In this document: positions 11,401 to 21,589 of the stretch, one piece after another
Position numbering within the stretch: position 1 is the first letter of the stretch
Layout: each line of letters begins with the position of its first letter
Source of the DNA: Scenedesmus sp. ARA3
Lineage: Eukaryota; Chlorophyta; Chlorophyceae; Sphaeropleales; Scenedesmaceae
Reading direction: 5' to 3'
Assembly: GCA_004335835.1 (NCBI GenBank)
Contig: RWJK01001473.1
Span: 1 to 54,083, forward strand
Length of the DNA stretch: 54,083 nt
Notes under the pieces: model-generated
Database searches by the model: none
What the model saw: only the letters and a program-made list of their open reading frames with translations
What the model was told of the DNA's origin: nothing
Position numbers and translations under genes: made by a program

Positions 11401-14283
11401 ACAGAGCGGGTCACACCAACTGACAATCGAATAACGCCTAAACAGAGATCCAAAATAACAATCACATGACGTACGCACTGCGTGTGAATTCGAGTGCGGC
11501 CCTGCCGCCCTGCGGCTGGCCATCCTTGAAGGCCGCAAATAGCAAATCACACCAACTAACACCCAGAATAACACTCAAAAAATCTCACGTTACGTATTCG
11601 CTGCGGGTGAAGTTGAGTGCAGCGCGGCCGCCCTGAGGCATGCCGTTTGTAAAGGCTGCAAAGAGCGGGTCTCCAGGGGGGACGGGGATGGGGGCAGCAC
11701 CACCATTAGAGGTGGCCTGGGCGTTGATGCGGGTGACGTCAATTGCTGCGCAGCAAAAAGGTGTAAACAGCAGCAAGCAGGCAGGCATTCAGGCATGTGA
11801 GCAGCAGATGAGTCACCAGGGGGGGGGTGAGGATGGGGGCAGCACCGCCATTCGAGGTGGCCTGGGCGTTGATGCGGGTGACGTCAATTGCTGCGCAGCA
11901 AGAAGGTGTAAACAGCAGCAAGCAAGCAGGCAGGCAGTCAGGCATGTGAGCAGGGGAATGTGCGTCACCAGGTGGATGGGGATGGGGGCAGCGCCACCAG
12001 TAGAGCTTGCCTGTGCGTTGATGCGGGTGACGTCGATGGCCGCATACGACATTGAAATAGCAGCAGACACAAATGCACGCAGGAGGTGTGTCAGCAGGGG
12101 CATGCACGCAGCAGGCTGTGATACCAAGCTGGGTATGGAGCGAGGTGGTTGATTACTACGGCTGCACAGCACACAAGCTTCCAGAAGCAGCATGCTTCCT
12201 CTGCTTCATCACTGATATGTGGCATCACTGCCACGCAGTGCACGACATATGAACTTGTGTCATTCACATATGAGCTGGCCCAGTGCCAAGAGCAGGTAGC
12301 TGGCATAATGGCATGGCAAAGGCAGCAGCCAACCAACAACAGCACCAACACCACAGGTGCTGCATGCACATCACATAATACTGCTAAGCAGCATGCCTCT
12401 CTCTGATTCGTTACTAGTGTATGGCATCGCTGCCAGGCGGTGCAACACAAACACAGTTCATCTGAAGGCGGATAGCATTTGCAATAGGTGATACTTAATG
12501 CTTACATATCAGCTGGCCCAGGGCCGACAGCAGGTAGCTGGTGTTGTATCTGCTGGCTGCCTTGAAGTAGGGACTGTTGGTCAGTGCCAGGCTCACCGCA
12601 CGCGCTGAGGGGCGGTTGGCACCCTGCAGCACACAAACATAGCATACACAGAAGGTGCATTGTCAGGTTTGGGTGTGTGCTGCTGGCTGCCTTGAAGTAG
12701 GGGCTGCTGGTCAGTCAGGCTCATCGCAGTCGCTGAGGGGCGGTTGGCGCCCTGCAGCAAGCAAGGAAAAGCGCACAAGCACAACAGGCTGCGTGAGGTG
12801 CAAGTCACAGCTACGGCTGTTGATCATTGCAAGGCTCACTGTCCGCGCAGAGCGGCGGTTGGCACCCTGCAGCGAGCAAGGAAAAGTGCACAAGCACAAC
12901 AGGCTGCGTGAGCTGTGAGTCACAGCTAGGGCTGTTGGTCAGTGCCAGGCTTACTGCCCGCGCTGAGGGGCGGTTGGCACTTTGCAAGCAGAGAAAACGT
13001 CCCAAGCACACAAATGCAACGTCAGTCCAGCCTCTTGAGTCGCATGGATCAGGTGCAAGGCACAAGGGCGGCATGTTCAAGCGCAGCATGCAACAAGTGT
13101 CCGGGCACAGCATGCAAACAGTGTGCAACGCACAGCATGCAGGACAGCCGCTCTCTTGCCGCTCTGCTGTGCATGGCACATCGCTGGCTGCAGCTGCAGC
13201 TGCAGCGTTGGCTGCAGCTGCTGCTGCAGCACTGGCTGCATCAGCTGCAGCAGTGCCTGTCAGGCTGCATGCCAGCAGCTGCATCTCCAGCACACTTTGT
13301 GGCTATTGCTGTTGAAGTACTTGTGATGATATATGCGTGCTACTCACCGCCATGGCGCTGCCTGTGGAGCAGCGCACAGCCTAATATCTTACAGATCTCA
13401 TGAACCTTATGACTCTCATGAACCTTATGACTCTTTAATCATGTGGGATGATTATTGCAAGATAGTTCATGTTATGCAGCCCATTCACCGCCATGGTGCT
13501 GCCTGTGGGGCAGCCCACAGCATAATAGCTGACGGATCTTATGAAACTTTTGAATCCCTCTAATCATGTGGAATACTTCTTTCAAGATAGTTCACATGTT
13601 GTGCAGCCCACTCACCGCCACGGCGCTGCCTGTGGGGCAGCCCACAGCATAATAGCTTCTGGATCTTATAAAACCAATGAACCTTAAGAAACTATTTATG
13701 CCCACTCACCGCCATGGCGCTGCCCGTGGGGCCGAAAGCTTCCTGAGGAACCTGCTGCCTGAGGTACGGCGTGCCTGCAGCCCTGCAGGACAAAAATAAC
13801 AGAAATAACATGTTACATGGATCATATTTGACTAGTTGTTCATGGACCATGCTGCAGACAATGGCAGTGGGAGGTGTGGATCCACAGGGCTGAGCATGCA
13901 TGGACAGGCGTGGCTGGGTTGCTGCAGAGCACAGAGATGGGCAGAACTTTGCTGATGTGCAGTGTGCAAGCTTTCAGATCTTTTGATGAACTGTTAGCAA
14001 CTTCCTGATGCTGTGTAGTGTGTGCGTATGCAGACAGCTGGTGTTTGGCGAGGCGAGCGCTGCTGCAGCAAAGCACCAAGTAACAGCCAAGACAGCTTGT
14101 TGTGGCTGTAGCTGTGCTGCTGCGCGAGCTGAAAGCCGAATGAACTCACCCCCAAGTTGGATTGGCTTTGTTGTTGCCGGTGCCATCCAACGGCGGGTAA
14201 CTAGCGCCCTGGGCTGTCACAGCAGCAGCTGCTGCAAGCAGCAGTAGTGGCACCGCCCACCTTGGACGTGAGCGGCGCTCCAT
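1..14283 (-). CDS. Animal-type haem peroxidase-DOMON-cytochrome b561 fusion protein (3' end outside window)
   Basis: Split gene read right to left. The start is the ATG at 14281-14283, followed by a basic residue cluster and a hydrophobic core (PLLLLAAAAAVTAQG) typical of a signal peptide. Twelve exons join in phase to give a peroxidase domain of about 588 residues: 14150-14283, 13710-13782, 12506-12623, 11589-11745, 10467-10576, 10080-10203, 9629-9775, 9263-9405, 7796-7970, 7224-7343, 6151-6434 and 5204-5382. DOMON exons follow at 4307-4394, 3980-4044 and 2196-2356, then a b561 exon at 703-930. The DOMON exon ends in phase 2 and the b561 exon supplies the missing base, so the fusion is in frame. 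One DOMON middle exon between 2357 and 3979 was not resolved. Expected role (inference): membrane-anchored extracellular redox enzyme, with b561 passing electrons across the membrane to DOMON and peroxidase haems. The remaining b561 helices and the stop lie beyond position 1. Confidence 0.8.
200..1190 (-). repeat. Junction ladder around the b561 exon
   Basis: The intact exon is 703-930. Copies of its 3' part (PLGALAARQLRCHW...IATQ plus donor) lie downstream near 230-380 and 470-590. A copy of its 5' part with the CAG acceptor lies upstream near 1020-1165 and reads TNREILRATSLFGPSSSIGG in the same frame. Copies differ by several percent and some are frameshifted, so they look like decaying duplicates rather than extra domains. 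Confidence 0.75.
703..930 (-). other. Cytochrome b561 domain, first haem-binding helices
   Basis: The exon starts after CCATGCAG and reads FTNREILRATSLFAPSSS, then KRRAHGVLMATNFMVVMPLG, then ALAARQLRCHW, and ends FYVHIATQ at a GTGCGTG donor. HGxLM followed by PLGALAAR and a later HxxxQ is the b561 pattern in which the two His residues ligate haem on successive helices. It joins in frame to the DOMON exon ending YHG. Remaining transmembrane helices must lie left of position 1. Degenerate copies of this exon lie on both sides. Confidence 0.75.
1265..2250 (-). repeat. Seven extra copies of the DOMON exon end and donor
   Basis: The plus-strand signature CTCACCCGTGGTAGTC, which encodes DYHG and the GTGAG donor on the minus strand, recurs near 1271, 1401, 1541, 1659, 1805, 1917 and 2055 as well as in the intact exon at 2191. 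The spacing is about 115-145 bp. Between copies the intron carries degenerate GGGTTT/CCCTAAA-like strings. Some copies keep longer coding parts (VDGPVTFIMARG); others are broken. Confidence 0.8.
3229..3576. repeat. 5-bp satellite, 69 units of GTAAT/GTGAT
   Basis: The array has 40 GTAAT, 27 GTGAT and two variant units (ATGAT, GTATT) with no indels. It lies in an intron of the DOMON region. The two unit types are interspersed in an irregular order and differ by one transition. Open frames through it (His/Ile/Thr/Leu/Tyr periodic peptides on the minus strand) are by-products of the pentamer. Every GTAAT preceded by T creates TGTAA on the plus strand. Confidence 0.97.
3590..4044 (-). repeat. Ladder of DOMON exon 2 copies
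   Basis: The intact exon is 3980-4044. Three downstream copies of its 3' half (MVAGRVANGVPQ plus GTGGG donor or variants) lie near 3850-3925, 3715-3780 and 3590-3650, about 128 bp apart. All carry the same flanking intron, including the CTTGTGCAC-like string. The copies lack a good acceptor. Confidence 0.75.
5680..6720 (-). repeat. Ladders around peroxidase exon 6151-6434
   Basis: Two 5'-part copies (LPPAKTFTDI type) lie upstream, at about 6530-6610 and 6690-6715. 3'-part copies (YQQAHVGQLFYLSIKDQFMR and EVDEIRR types) lie downstream, at about 5890-6065 and 5680-5790. A further shorter copy (LYLSIKDHFMRQ) lies near 5510-5560. This follows the rule seen elsewhere: acceptor-side copies upstream, donor-side copies downstream. 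Confidence 0.7.
6800..7740 (-). repeat. Ladders around the RGRDHG exon
   Basis: The intact exon is 7224-7343. Downstream, about three copies of INIQRGRDHGIPDYN with donors lie near 6820-6860, 6925-6965 and 7025-7065, separated by CTG runs. Upstream, copies of the 5' part (LFGSSTING type, with CAG acceptor) lie near 7400-7455, 7510-7565 and 7660-7730. Confidence 0.78.
7940..8345 (-). repeat. Four copies of the proximal-His exon start
   Basis: The intact exon starts at 7970. Upstream copies of its first about 80 bases (GHSTIADVILRLGPDWREH type) start near 8100, 8229 and 8357. Each is preceded by CTG repeats ending in CAG and each fades into another CTG tract after HLAMA. The period is about 129 bp. 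Every copy therefore presents a full acceptor and the proximal haem His codon, but no donor. Confidence 0.82.
8362..8449. repeat. Longest uninterrupted (CAG)n tract
   Basis: About 29 perfect CAG units sit in the intron between the two peroxidase ladders at 7940-8345 and 8548-9262. On the coding strand it is (CTG)n and is followed by the first acceptor copy. The poly-Ala, poly-Leu and poly-Cys frames through it are not genes. Confidence 0.95.
8548..9330 (-). repeat. Seven-rung ladder of the peroxidase YRYG exon end
   Basis: The intact exon is 9263-9405. Six downstream copies of its last about 73 bases (PGYNASLNPATDTFFATVAY plus the GTACGTG or similar donor) lie near 9148, 9036, 8916, 8785, 8677 and 8548. 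Each is preceded by a TGCAG-like acceptor, so each looks like a potential cassette exon. 73 bases is not a multiple of three, so including a copy would shift the frame. Confidence 0.85.
10212..10235. repeat. 24-bp perfect palindrome in a peroxidase intron
   Basis: A perfect inverted repeat centred on GTTAAC between 10222 and 10225, with arms ATGTAACATGTT. It lies just upstream (coding sense) of the acceptor of exon 10080-10203. Related TGTAACATGT strings recur in introns of other genes in the window. Confidence 0.85.
10467..10900 (-). repeat. Ladder of exon start NASRQAINEAT
   Basis: The intact exon is 10467-10576. Upstream copies of its 5' end lie near 10640-10690, 10750-10780 and 10860-10890. 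They share the plus-strand string GATGGCCTGCCTGCTGGCAT and have lost the rest of the exon. Confidence 0.75.
11036..11560 (-). repeat. Ladder of exon end GGRAALNFTRSEY, with an (AC)n run
   Basis: The intact exon is 11589-11745. Downstream donor-side copies lie near 11470-11545, 11333-11410, 11205-11275 and 11036-11160. The 11333 copy is preceded by an (AC)12-type microsatellite at about 11308-11331. Two upstream copies of the exon start (IDVTRINAQ) lie near 11860-11890 and 11990-12040. Confidence 0.75.
12506..13000 (-). repeat. Ladder of exon start GANRPSARAVSLA
   Basis: The intact exon is 12506-12623. Upstream acceptor-side copies lie near 12731, 12846 and 12961, all beginning with CTGCAG or similar and reading NRPSAR/NRRSAR/NRPSAR. 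A donor-side ladder of the preceding exon (GSAMA plus GTGAG) follows at about 13345, 13487 and 13616. Confidence 0.75.
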
Positions 14284-15330
14284 GGCACGATCGCTGTTCA
14301 AGATCGACTTTGATTGTAACGATGCGCGCATTAGATGCGATCGGAACACATGCACTGCAACACGGAAGACTTCAAGATGCTGAGTGTGTTCCTGGTGTGA
14401 GCAGTGCGTCTTCGCACTTGAGCAAGCGAGTAGAAAGCGCTTTTTCAGAATTATAGAATCTGCGTTGGGCGTCCAATCGCCTCCTTGGGTGAGATGAAGC
14501 TCGGACCGGAGGTAGGACCAAAGGTAGAACAAGCCCTCACTCACTAGCAGGCATTCGCGACTGACAGCGAAATCGTTGTGGCGTGCACTGAAGCATGCTT
14601 TGAATCTACTTTCTGGAAATTCTGCCCTTCTTGCTCCTTGGAGATCACTGTGTGAAAGGGCACTTCTGTGCGTGGGCGGACGCTGGACTTGCAGTTTGCT
14701 TCATCATCAATCGACGGGGTCTGACATCGTTCGGATTTAACGCACAAACAACGTTCGCGCACCATAGCGGCTCGGGGAGCTTTGAAGCGAGCCTCATCAG
14801 GCCAAGCCCTCTTACCACTCTGGGCGCCTCAACAGTCTCTTAGCAGCCAAGGAACAACCTTGGGTGGTCTAAAGGATATGATTGATGATTGAAAGTACAT
14901 AGTACTGCACTAAGAGGGCACACACACTGCCTGCATCCTGTGGCAGTTGTGGGTGCGCTGCGCTCTGAAGCAGCACCTCCAGTGCCGCTGCTGCAGCTGC
15001 AGCATCAGCAGCAATGGTGACCCCAGGGCTTTATATCTCTGGTGCGTCCAATGTTGTTGTCCGACTACTGTTCCTAGCAGCCGCATGTTGCTGTGCAGGA
15101 CGGCAGGTGGTTGTTGAGGCACCCAGCAGCACGGCAGCAGCAGCTGTGCCAGCCTTGCAGGACAGGCATGCATGAGCTGCAAGGAGCATAACTGCTGCTA
15201 AAGGAGGATGGTATCAGATGCTACTGCACCTCCAAGGTTATTGCTGCTTGATCAGCAGCCGCAGCGGTGCACTGAGGCACACGTAGCAGCTGCTGCTGCA
15301 CCCACATGCGCCTCACCTGCCGCCGCCGCC

Positions 15331-15377
<47 letters not shown>

Positions 15378-15398
15378 GACTGCTTTCTCTTACGTCAG
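14284..15398. other. Divergent intergenic region and unresolved 5' end of the U-box gene
   Basis: This separates the minus-strand peroxidase gene from the plus-strand U-box gene, so it should hold both promoters. No convincing TATA box was seen. Its right part must contain the first exon(s) of the U-box gene: the exon at 15399 starts in mid-codon. I could not choose among the candidate ATGs near 15014, 15208 and others. A (CTG)n run lies at 15331-15375. Confidence 0.5.
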
Positions 15399-17982
15399 GT
15401 GGCATAGCAGTGCTGAATCTGTGCAAGGAGATCTACATCAAGTATCAGTCGGTCAAGCGGTGAGCAGCACTGCAGCGCACAGCATAGCAGCAGCGGCGCA
15501 GCAGCTGATCGTCGTTGCAGCTGAGCAGCATGACAGCAGCTGCGTGGCTAGGTCATCTTGCAGCAGCCGTTGCGAATCCAAGCCGCCGCCCAGCTGATGA
15601 TGGTTGGGCTGCAAGCTGCAGCAGTAGAGCTGCAGGCACAGAGCTGCCAGCAGCGGCGAGGCTGCAAGCCGCATCAATGCATGCGCTGCAAAAAGCAGCA
15701 CACACCAATGAAATATCAGGGCGTTGATGCAGGCAATGAAGCACAGCACAGCGGCAGTAGCAGTTGGGCTGTGTCAGCCTCTGTTGCGATGGCTCAGCAG
15801 CTGCAACAGCAGCATAGCTCCCGCTACTGTTGTGTGTCGGACAGCTGCGCATAGTGCTGCATGTGCGCTGCATGCAGCAACCACAGCGCCTGATCTACAC
15901 ATGTGAAGCTTGTGATGATGCGAGTGCTTCTCTTGTCACGTCAAGCATGTAAACTTTCAAGGAGTGTGTGCTTTCCCTGCTGCTTGCAGCTACCGCGATG
16001 ACTGCAAGAAGCTGGCGCACTTTGTGCACCATGCTGCATTATCCGTCTCTTCACCTGACGCATAATCACAATGTGTGTCTTTTACCGTGTACTACTGTGT
16101 GTACTGCCGCATGCAGCTATCGCGATGACTGCAAGAAGCTGGCACACTTTGTGCACCGCGTGGAGGCCTTCCTCATGGAAACAGAAGAAGAGGCGGACAT
16201 GAGCGGGCCGGGCTGGCAGGCGGCCTTCTCGGTGAGCAACTGTTACCTAACACTTGTAACATGTTATTTGTTGAAATTCAAAAATGTGCCAATGATCGTG
16301 TGGGGCGTTCCCTATGGAGACTGAGGAGGAGGCCGACATGAGCGGGCCGGGCTGGCAGGCTGCCTTGTTGGTGAGCTGATGCTACGCAACACTTGTAAAA
16401 TGTTGAGATATAACATGTTAATTGTTGACCTTTGGGTACGTGTGAATGATCGTGCGGGGCATTCCCTTTGGCGGCGGAAGTGGAGGCAGACATGCGCGGC
16501 CCGGGCTGGCAGGCGGCTTTCAGTGAGCAGCTGTTATGTAACACGTCAAATAACACATGATGTGTGTTAAATTTGTTTATTGTCATGCTTACGCGGAGGC
16601 CTTTGGCATGGAGACACAAGGAAGGAACACATGAGCGGTTCGGGCATGCGGGCGGCTTTCCCGGTGAGCTGTTGATACATGTAACATGCCATAACAGTGC
16701 CTGCGCCCCTGCTCACGTGCCTGCTTGCCATGCACTCTTGTATTCCCCGGCTGCAGACAACGCAGGAGTGTCTGGTGGAGGTTGAACAGGTGGTCAACCA
16801 AAAGGCTGTTCAAATCGCCTGCTGCCTGTTGCCGCCGTGTTCACATCTGCTGCAGGCGCTGCACGAGTCGCTGGTGCAGGTGGGGGAGGTGTTTGGAGTC
16901 AGTCTTTCCGTGAACAAACTGTTGCTCACAGTGCCTGTTCTGTGTGTTGACTTTTGCTGCAGGCGCTGCATGAGTCGCTGGTGGAGGTTAGGGAGGTGGC
17001 TGTTTTCAATCTTCTTGTGAACAAACTGTTGATTACAATGCCTGTTCTGTGTGTTGCTGCAGGCGCTGCACGAGTCCCTCGTGGAGGTGGGCGAGGTGTT
17101 TGACGACTGCGCGCGCTTCGGCATCGTGCGCAGCCTCATCAACGCAGGTGCGCATGGCAAGGCGGCTGGGCATGCTATGTAACACGTTAACACGCTCAAG
17201 GGCTGCATGCATGTGAGGGGGCATGCGAGTAGGTGGGACCGGCATGGAAAACAATGAGCCTGCACCTCAGCGGCTGTGCACAGTGCATGCTCGTGGCGTG
17301 GCATAACTGCTCCGCAAGCATTGGTTTCACCTGTTTAATTGAGCCTTTAGTAGGCAGTGTAAGATGCACAGCACTTTCTGACACTGTGCGGTTCGCAACC
17401 TCCAACTCTCAATCCTGCAGACGAGATCAACCTGCGGCTGAGCAGCATTGCGCAACGCATGACCATGGCGCTGCAGCTCATCCGCATCCAGAAGGCATGC
17501 TGCACTTGCTTTATGCATGTATGCATGAGGCCGCCGCCACCGTTTCTCACTTTCTGCGCACACTTCCAACGCCCTTTGACAGAATTTTCGTGCGAGGCGG
17601 TTTACCGCCACGCCTTTTTCCTGATGACACTCAGAAACACTCATTCTTTTCCACCATTTGCACACCGCAGACGAGATCAACCTGCGGCTGAGCAGCATTG
17701 CGCAGCGCATGACCATGGCGCTGCAGCTCATCCCCATACAGAAGGCCAAGGTCAGCGATGGACGCCTGCAGTCGCTGCAGACCCTACAGGGAGAGATACG
17801 CTGCGCGCAGGTGCGTTAAGGAGCAGCTAGACACAGAGCTTGTTGGACTGATTCTTTGTAGGAGCAGCTGCCACATGTGTGATGGCCGGCTGCAGTCCCT
17901 GCAGACACTGCAGGGCGAGATGCGCTGCGTGCAGGTGCGTTGGGGCAGCTAGGCACGGAGCGTTTTTGAACTGTATGCTCAT

Positions 17983-18023
<41 letters not shown>

Positions 18024-21000
18024 CAGTCAAGGTCAGCGACGGCAGGCTGCAGTCCCTGCAGGCGCTGCAGGGCGAGATCCGCTGCGCGCAGGTGCGCTGC
18101 TGCTGCTGCTGCTGCTGCAGATTTGTCAGCAAGATAGCTGAATGCTTGATCGTACGTCTACAGCAGCGCTAGCCAGTGGCATTATCACCATTCTTTTACA
18201 CAACCTAACGTGCTGCTGCTTGCTGTGCTGTCGTGATGTGCTGTGCACAGTTTGCTGCCGCGCGTGCTGCTGAGGAGCAGGCGTGCCAGCTGAAGCGGCT
18301 GATGGACCAGTCCCGGGTTGATGCAGACAAGACCCAGGAGATGCTGACTCAGGTGCGGTGAGGTGCTGCTAGTTTGTTAGCACACAGTCAGGGGCACAAA
18401 CTCAGTTTGTGCGGTTTGAACTGTTGTTACATGATTTGACCCTCCTTCCCTGCTGCATGTGTGATGCTCTCTGCGTATGCTCCTGCAGGTGCTGGGGCTG
18501 CTGCAAGCTGATGTTGCGATGTGCCAAGCAGCAGCAGCAGCAGGCCCCCTGCCAGCCGGCGCATCCTGTGGCGCGTGACCCTCCTGCTCCCTGCTCCCTT
18601 GTTGTTGGCTTTCCAAATGGTGCAGCGGCTGCGGCATGACGTGCTTGTGCTCCAGCGTGTACACATCTTATTATCACTCTCTTAAATTAAGTTCATCTGC
18701 TGCTGCTGCGTGTGTTGCACATGGCCCCCTGCAGGTGCTGGGGCTGCTGCAAGCTGATGTCGCAATGCGCCAAGCGGCAGCAGCAGCAGCAGGCCCCCTG
18801 CCAGCCGGCTATTCAGTTGCTGCAAACCAACCGAGCGGTGATGCGCTAGCTTGAACAACGAGCGTCTGTTGCTTGTGTTGCTGCCGCTGCAGGTGCTGGG
18901 GCTGCTGCAAGCTGATGTGGCAATGCGCCAAGCAGCAGCAGCAGCAGGCCCCCTGCCAGCCGGCTCATCCGGCGGCGCAGGCGGCGGCGGCGCTGGACCC
19001 TCCTGCTCCTCATCTTCAGCAGCAGCAGCAGCAGCAGCAGCGGTGCCTATGGCTGTTGAGGTTGAGGGTTTGGGGTCCAAGGCTGCGTTTGCAGATCAGT
19101 TGTGTGCTGAGGTGGAGGATCTGAAGGCGGAGATGGTGGTGGCGCACCGGGACAAGAAAGTGCTGGAGGAGCAGTACCTGGCGCAGATCATCGCGGTGAG
19201 TTGTTACTTAGTTGTTGTGACTGTTATGATTTGAAAACATTTATTTTGGTTAGGTGGAGGATCTCAAGGCAGAGATGGTGGTGGCTCACAGGGACAAGAA
19301 AGTGCTTGAGGAGCAGTACCTGGCGCAGATCGTCGCAATGAGCTATTACTTATTGTTACAACTGTTGTTATAACGGTTATCGTTTAATACAGCAGTTTTG
19401 AAAGGTTGGGTGGAGGATCTGAAGGCGGACATGGTGGTGGCGCACTGGGACAAGAAGGTGCTGGAGGAGCAATACCTGGCGCAGATCATCGCGGTGCGTC
19501 ATGATTATGACTGTTACAACTGTAATAAAATACTGTTATGACACTGTCATTGATAAGCAAAGGCTGGTCTGACCACTGACAGTGCCTGGCTGTGGGTACG
19601 CTACGACAGCTGAGGTCCTACCAGATGTTGGTCACGTACTGACTGCAAAGGTTGCATACATGGGATACATGCAACATGTGTGTGTCTGCTCCCAGGCACT
19701 TTGTCACATCAACCTCACCTCTTGCTGCTGCTCCTGCTGCTGCTCCTGCTGCTGCTGCTGCTGCTGTTGCTGCTGCTACATCGTGTCGTCACCACTACCA
19801 ACTCCCCAGGCCATTGAAGCGATGGAGGTCAGCACCCTTGAGGCAGCACACAACAGCGCAGCAGCAGCAGCGCCCGGGAGCGCAGCAGCAGCAGCAGCTG
19901 AGGCTGAGTCAGAGGTGCCGAGTGACCTGCTGTGCCCCATCACATACCAGCTGCTGGAGGACCCTGTCATTCTCGTAGACAGCCACCAGACCTACGGTGA
20001 GATCAGGAAGACAATTGGTTCTCCGACTGCCTGCAAGCATTTACCAAGAGAAGAGAAGACTGTAGCATTCGCCTTCCTGTCTTCCTTGTTTTGGCATGCG
20101 GTTTTGTTCGACTTGGGGCTTGCGGCCAGATGTGATGCTTGTGGACAGCATCAGACACACGGTGAGATTGGGAAGACGATCAGATGGCTGGTTTCTTGCA
20201 ATTCAGATAATACCATGAGCTTCAGCATCTGCCGTCCTGTCTTCCTTGTTTTGGCATGCGGTTTTGTTTGACTTGGGGCTGGCGGGCGGGTGTTATAGTT
20301 GAACCAGCTGCTGTATGTGTAAAAGTAGCAGCTGCTTATCACGCGCCAGCTGCTGGAGGACCCTGTCGTACTTGTGGACAGCCACCAGACATACGGTGAG
20401 CGGGCCAGACCTGCGCTGTCATGTGTGTCATTTTGTGCTGATCAAATCATGTTGGCTCATTATGCCACCATGATTTGCCAACATGATTACATCAGCACAA
20501 AATGGTGTCAGCGGGTCACCGTCCATTGGTATCTCCCACCACGTTGCGCTGGAGTCATGCCTGTTGGCAGATCCCATCATGTCGGCAGATCATGCTGAGC
20601 TGTCGAATAACATGCAGAATGGACAATAATGGACTGCTGCTGCTGCCGCTGCTGCTGCTGCTGCTGCCCTTGCAGAGCGGGCCGCCATCGAGGAGTGGCT
20701 GTCACGCGGCAACACCAAGGACCCTGTCACAGGTGAGGGGGGCAGTGTATCAAGGCTGTACATCAGGGCAGGTGTTTGAGGGGTTTTTGACTTTTCTTTG
20801 CATGATCAAGAAGTGCAATGTAAAGCAACACCAGTGGCTGTCATGTGGCAACGCTAAGGACCCCGTCACAGGTGAGGGGCTCACTCTATCAGGGCATTTC
20901 AGGGGGGTGAGGTTTCTTGCATGATCAAGAAGTGCCGTGTGGAGAAACACCAGTGGCTGTGATGCGGCAACGCGCCGGACCCCGTCACTGGTCAGAGGTT

Positions 21001-21537
21001 GAACTAGCAGGGCAGGAAGGTTTGTGGCGTGATCTGCACCAGCCATAATTGCCGTGCCTGATCAACACGTAGGACCCCCGTCACAAGCAGCTGCTGGCGT
21101 CCTGCTGCTGCTGTCACCAGGTATCCAGCTGGCATCCACGACACTGGTTCTTAACATGCTGCTGCTGCTGCTCCCAATACTGCCTGCAGGAATTCGTCTG
21201 GCGTCCACCACTCTTGTGCCCAATGTGCTGGTGCGCAAGCTGGCCTGGGAGTGGCTGGAGGCCCACCCCACTGTGATGCCACTGCTTGTGTTCCCACTGT
21301 ACTGGTGTTCTGCTGCTGCTGCCGCTGCTGCCGCTGCTGCTGCTGCAGCTGCCCGTCATCTAGCTGGCATCCACGACCCTGGTCGCTGACGCGCTGCTGC
21401 TGTTGCTGCTGCTCCCACAACTACCTGCAGGCATTCGTCTGGCGTCCACCACACTTGTACCCAATGTGCTGGTGCGCAAGCTTGCCAACGAGTGGCTGGA
21501 GGCCCACCCCACCGATCCCCGACGTACTCATGTCCTG

Positions 21538-21589
<52 letters not shown>

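Larger units (their letters stand above)
5204..14283 (-). other. Haem peroxidase domain (animal/peroxidasin family) exons
   Basis: Family hallmarks occur in the expected order. These are GQLI (10th-40th residue of exon 3), the GDPLFAAF and LNFTRSEY segment, NASRQAINEATSFLDAS followed by LYGEDENV, LLLREHNRRA with the catalytic Arg, VAYRYGHSTIAD with the proximal haem His across the 9263/7970 splice, NIQRGRDHGIPDYN, then TFTDI...DAYVGGLAEPH and FMRLRDGNFWHYEN, and finally the C-terminal SLRDLILRNTNI. Length is normal for the family. Oddity: in most members GQ(F/L)(I/L) is followed by DHD carrying the distal His. Here the splice 12506/11745 gives GQLI-S-IDVTRIN, so the distal His is missing in the exons I can assemble. 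Classical H2O2 chemistry may therefore be altered. The identification is secure from motif order; enzyme activity is inference. Confidence 0.88.

Noticed and set aside
14900..15950. Additional small genes in Ala/Gln/Ser-rich frames on both strands
   Set aside because: Overlapping frames arise from GC-rich, CAG/CTG-rich sequence. Only the exon at 15399-15459 has family-like content and correct phase.
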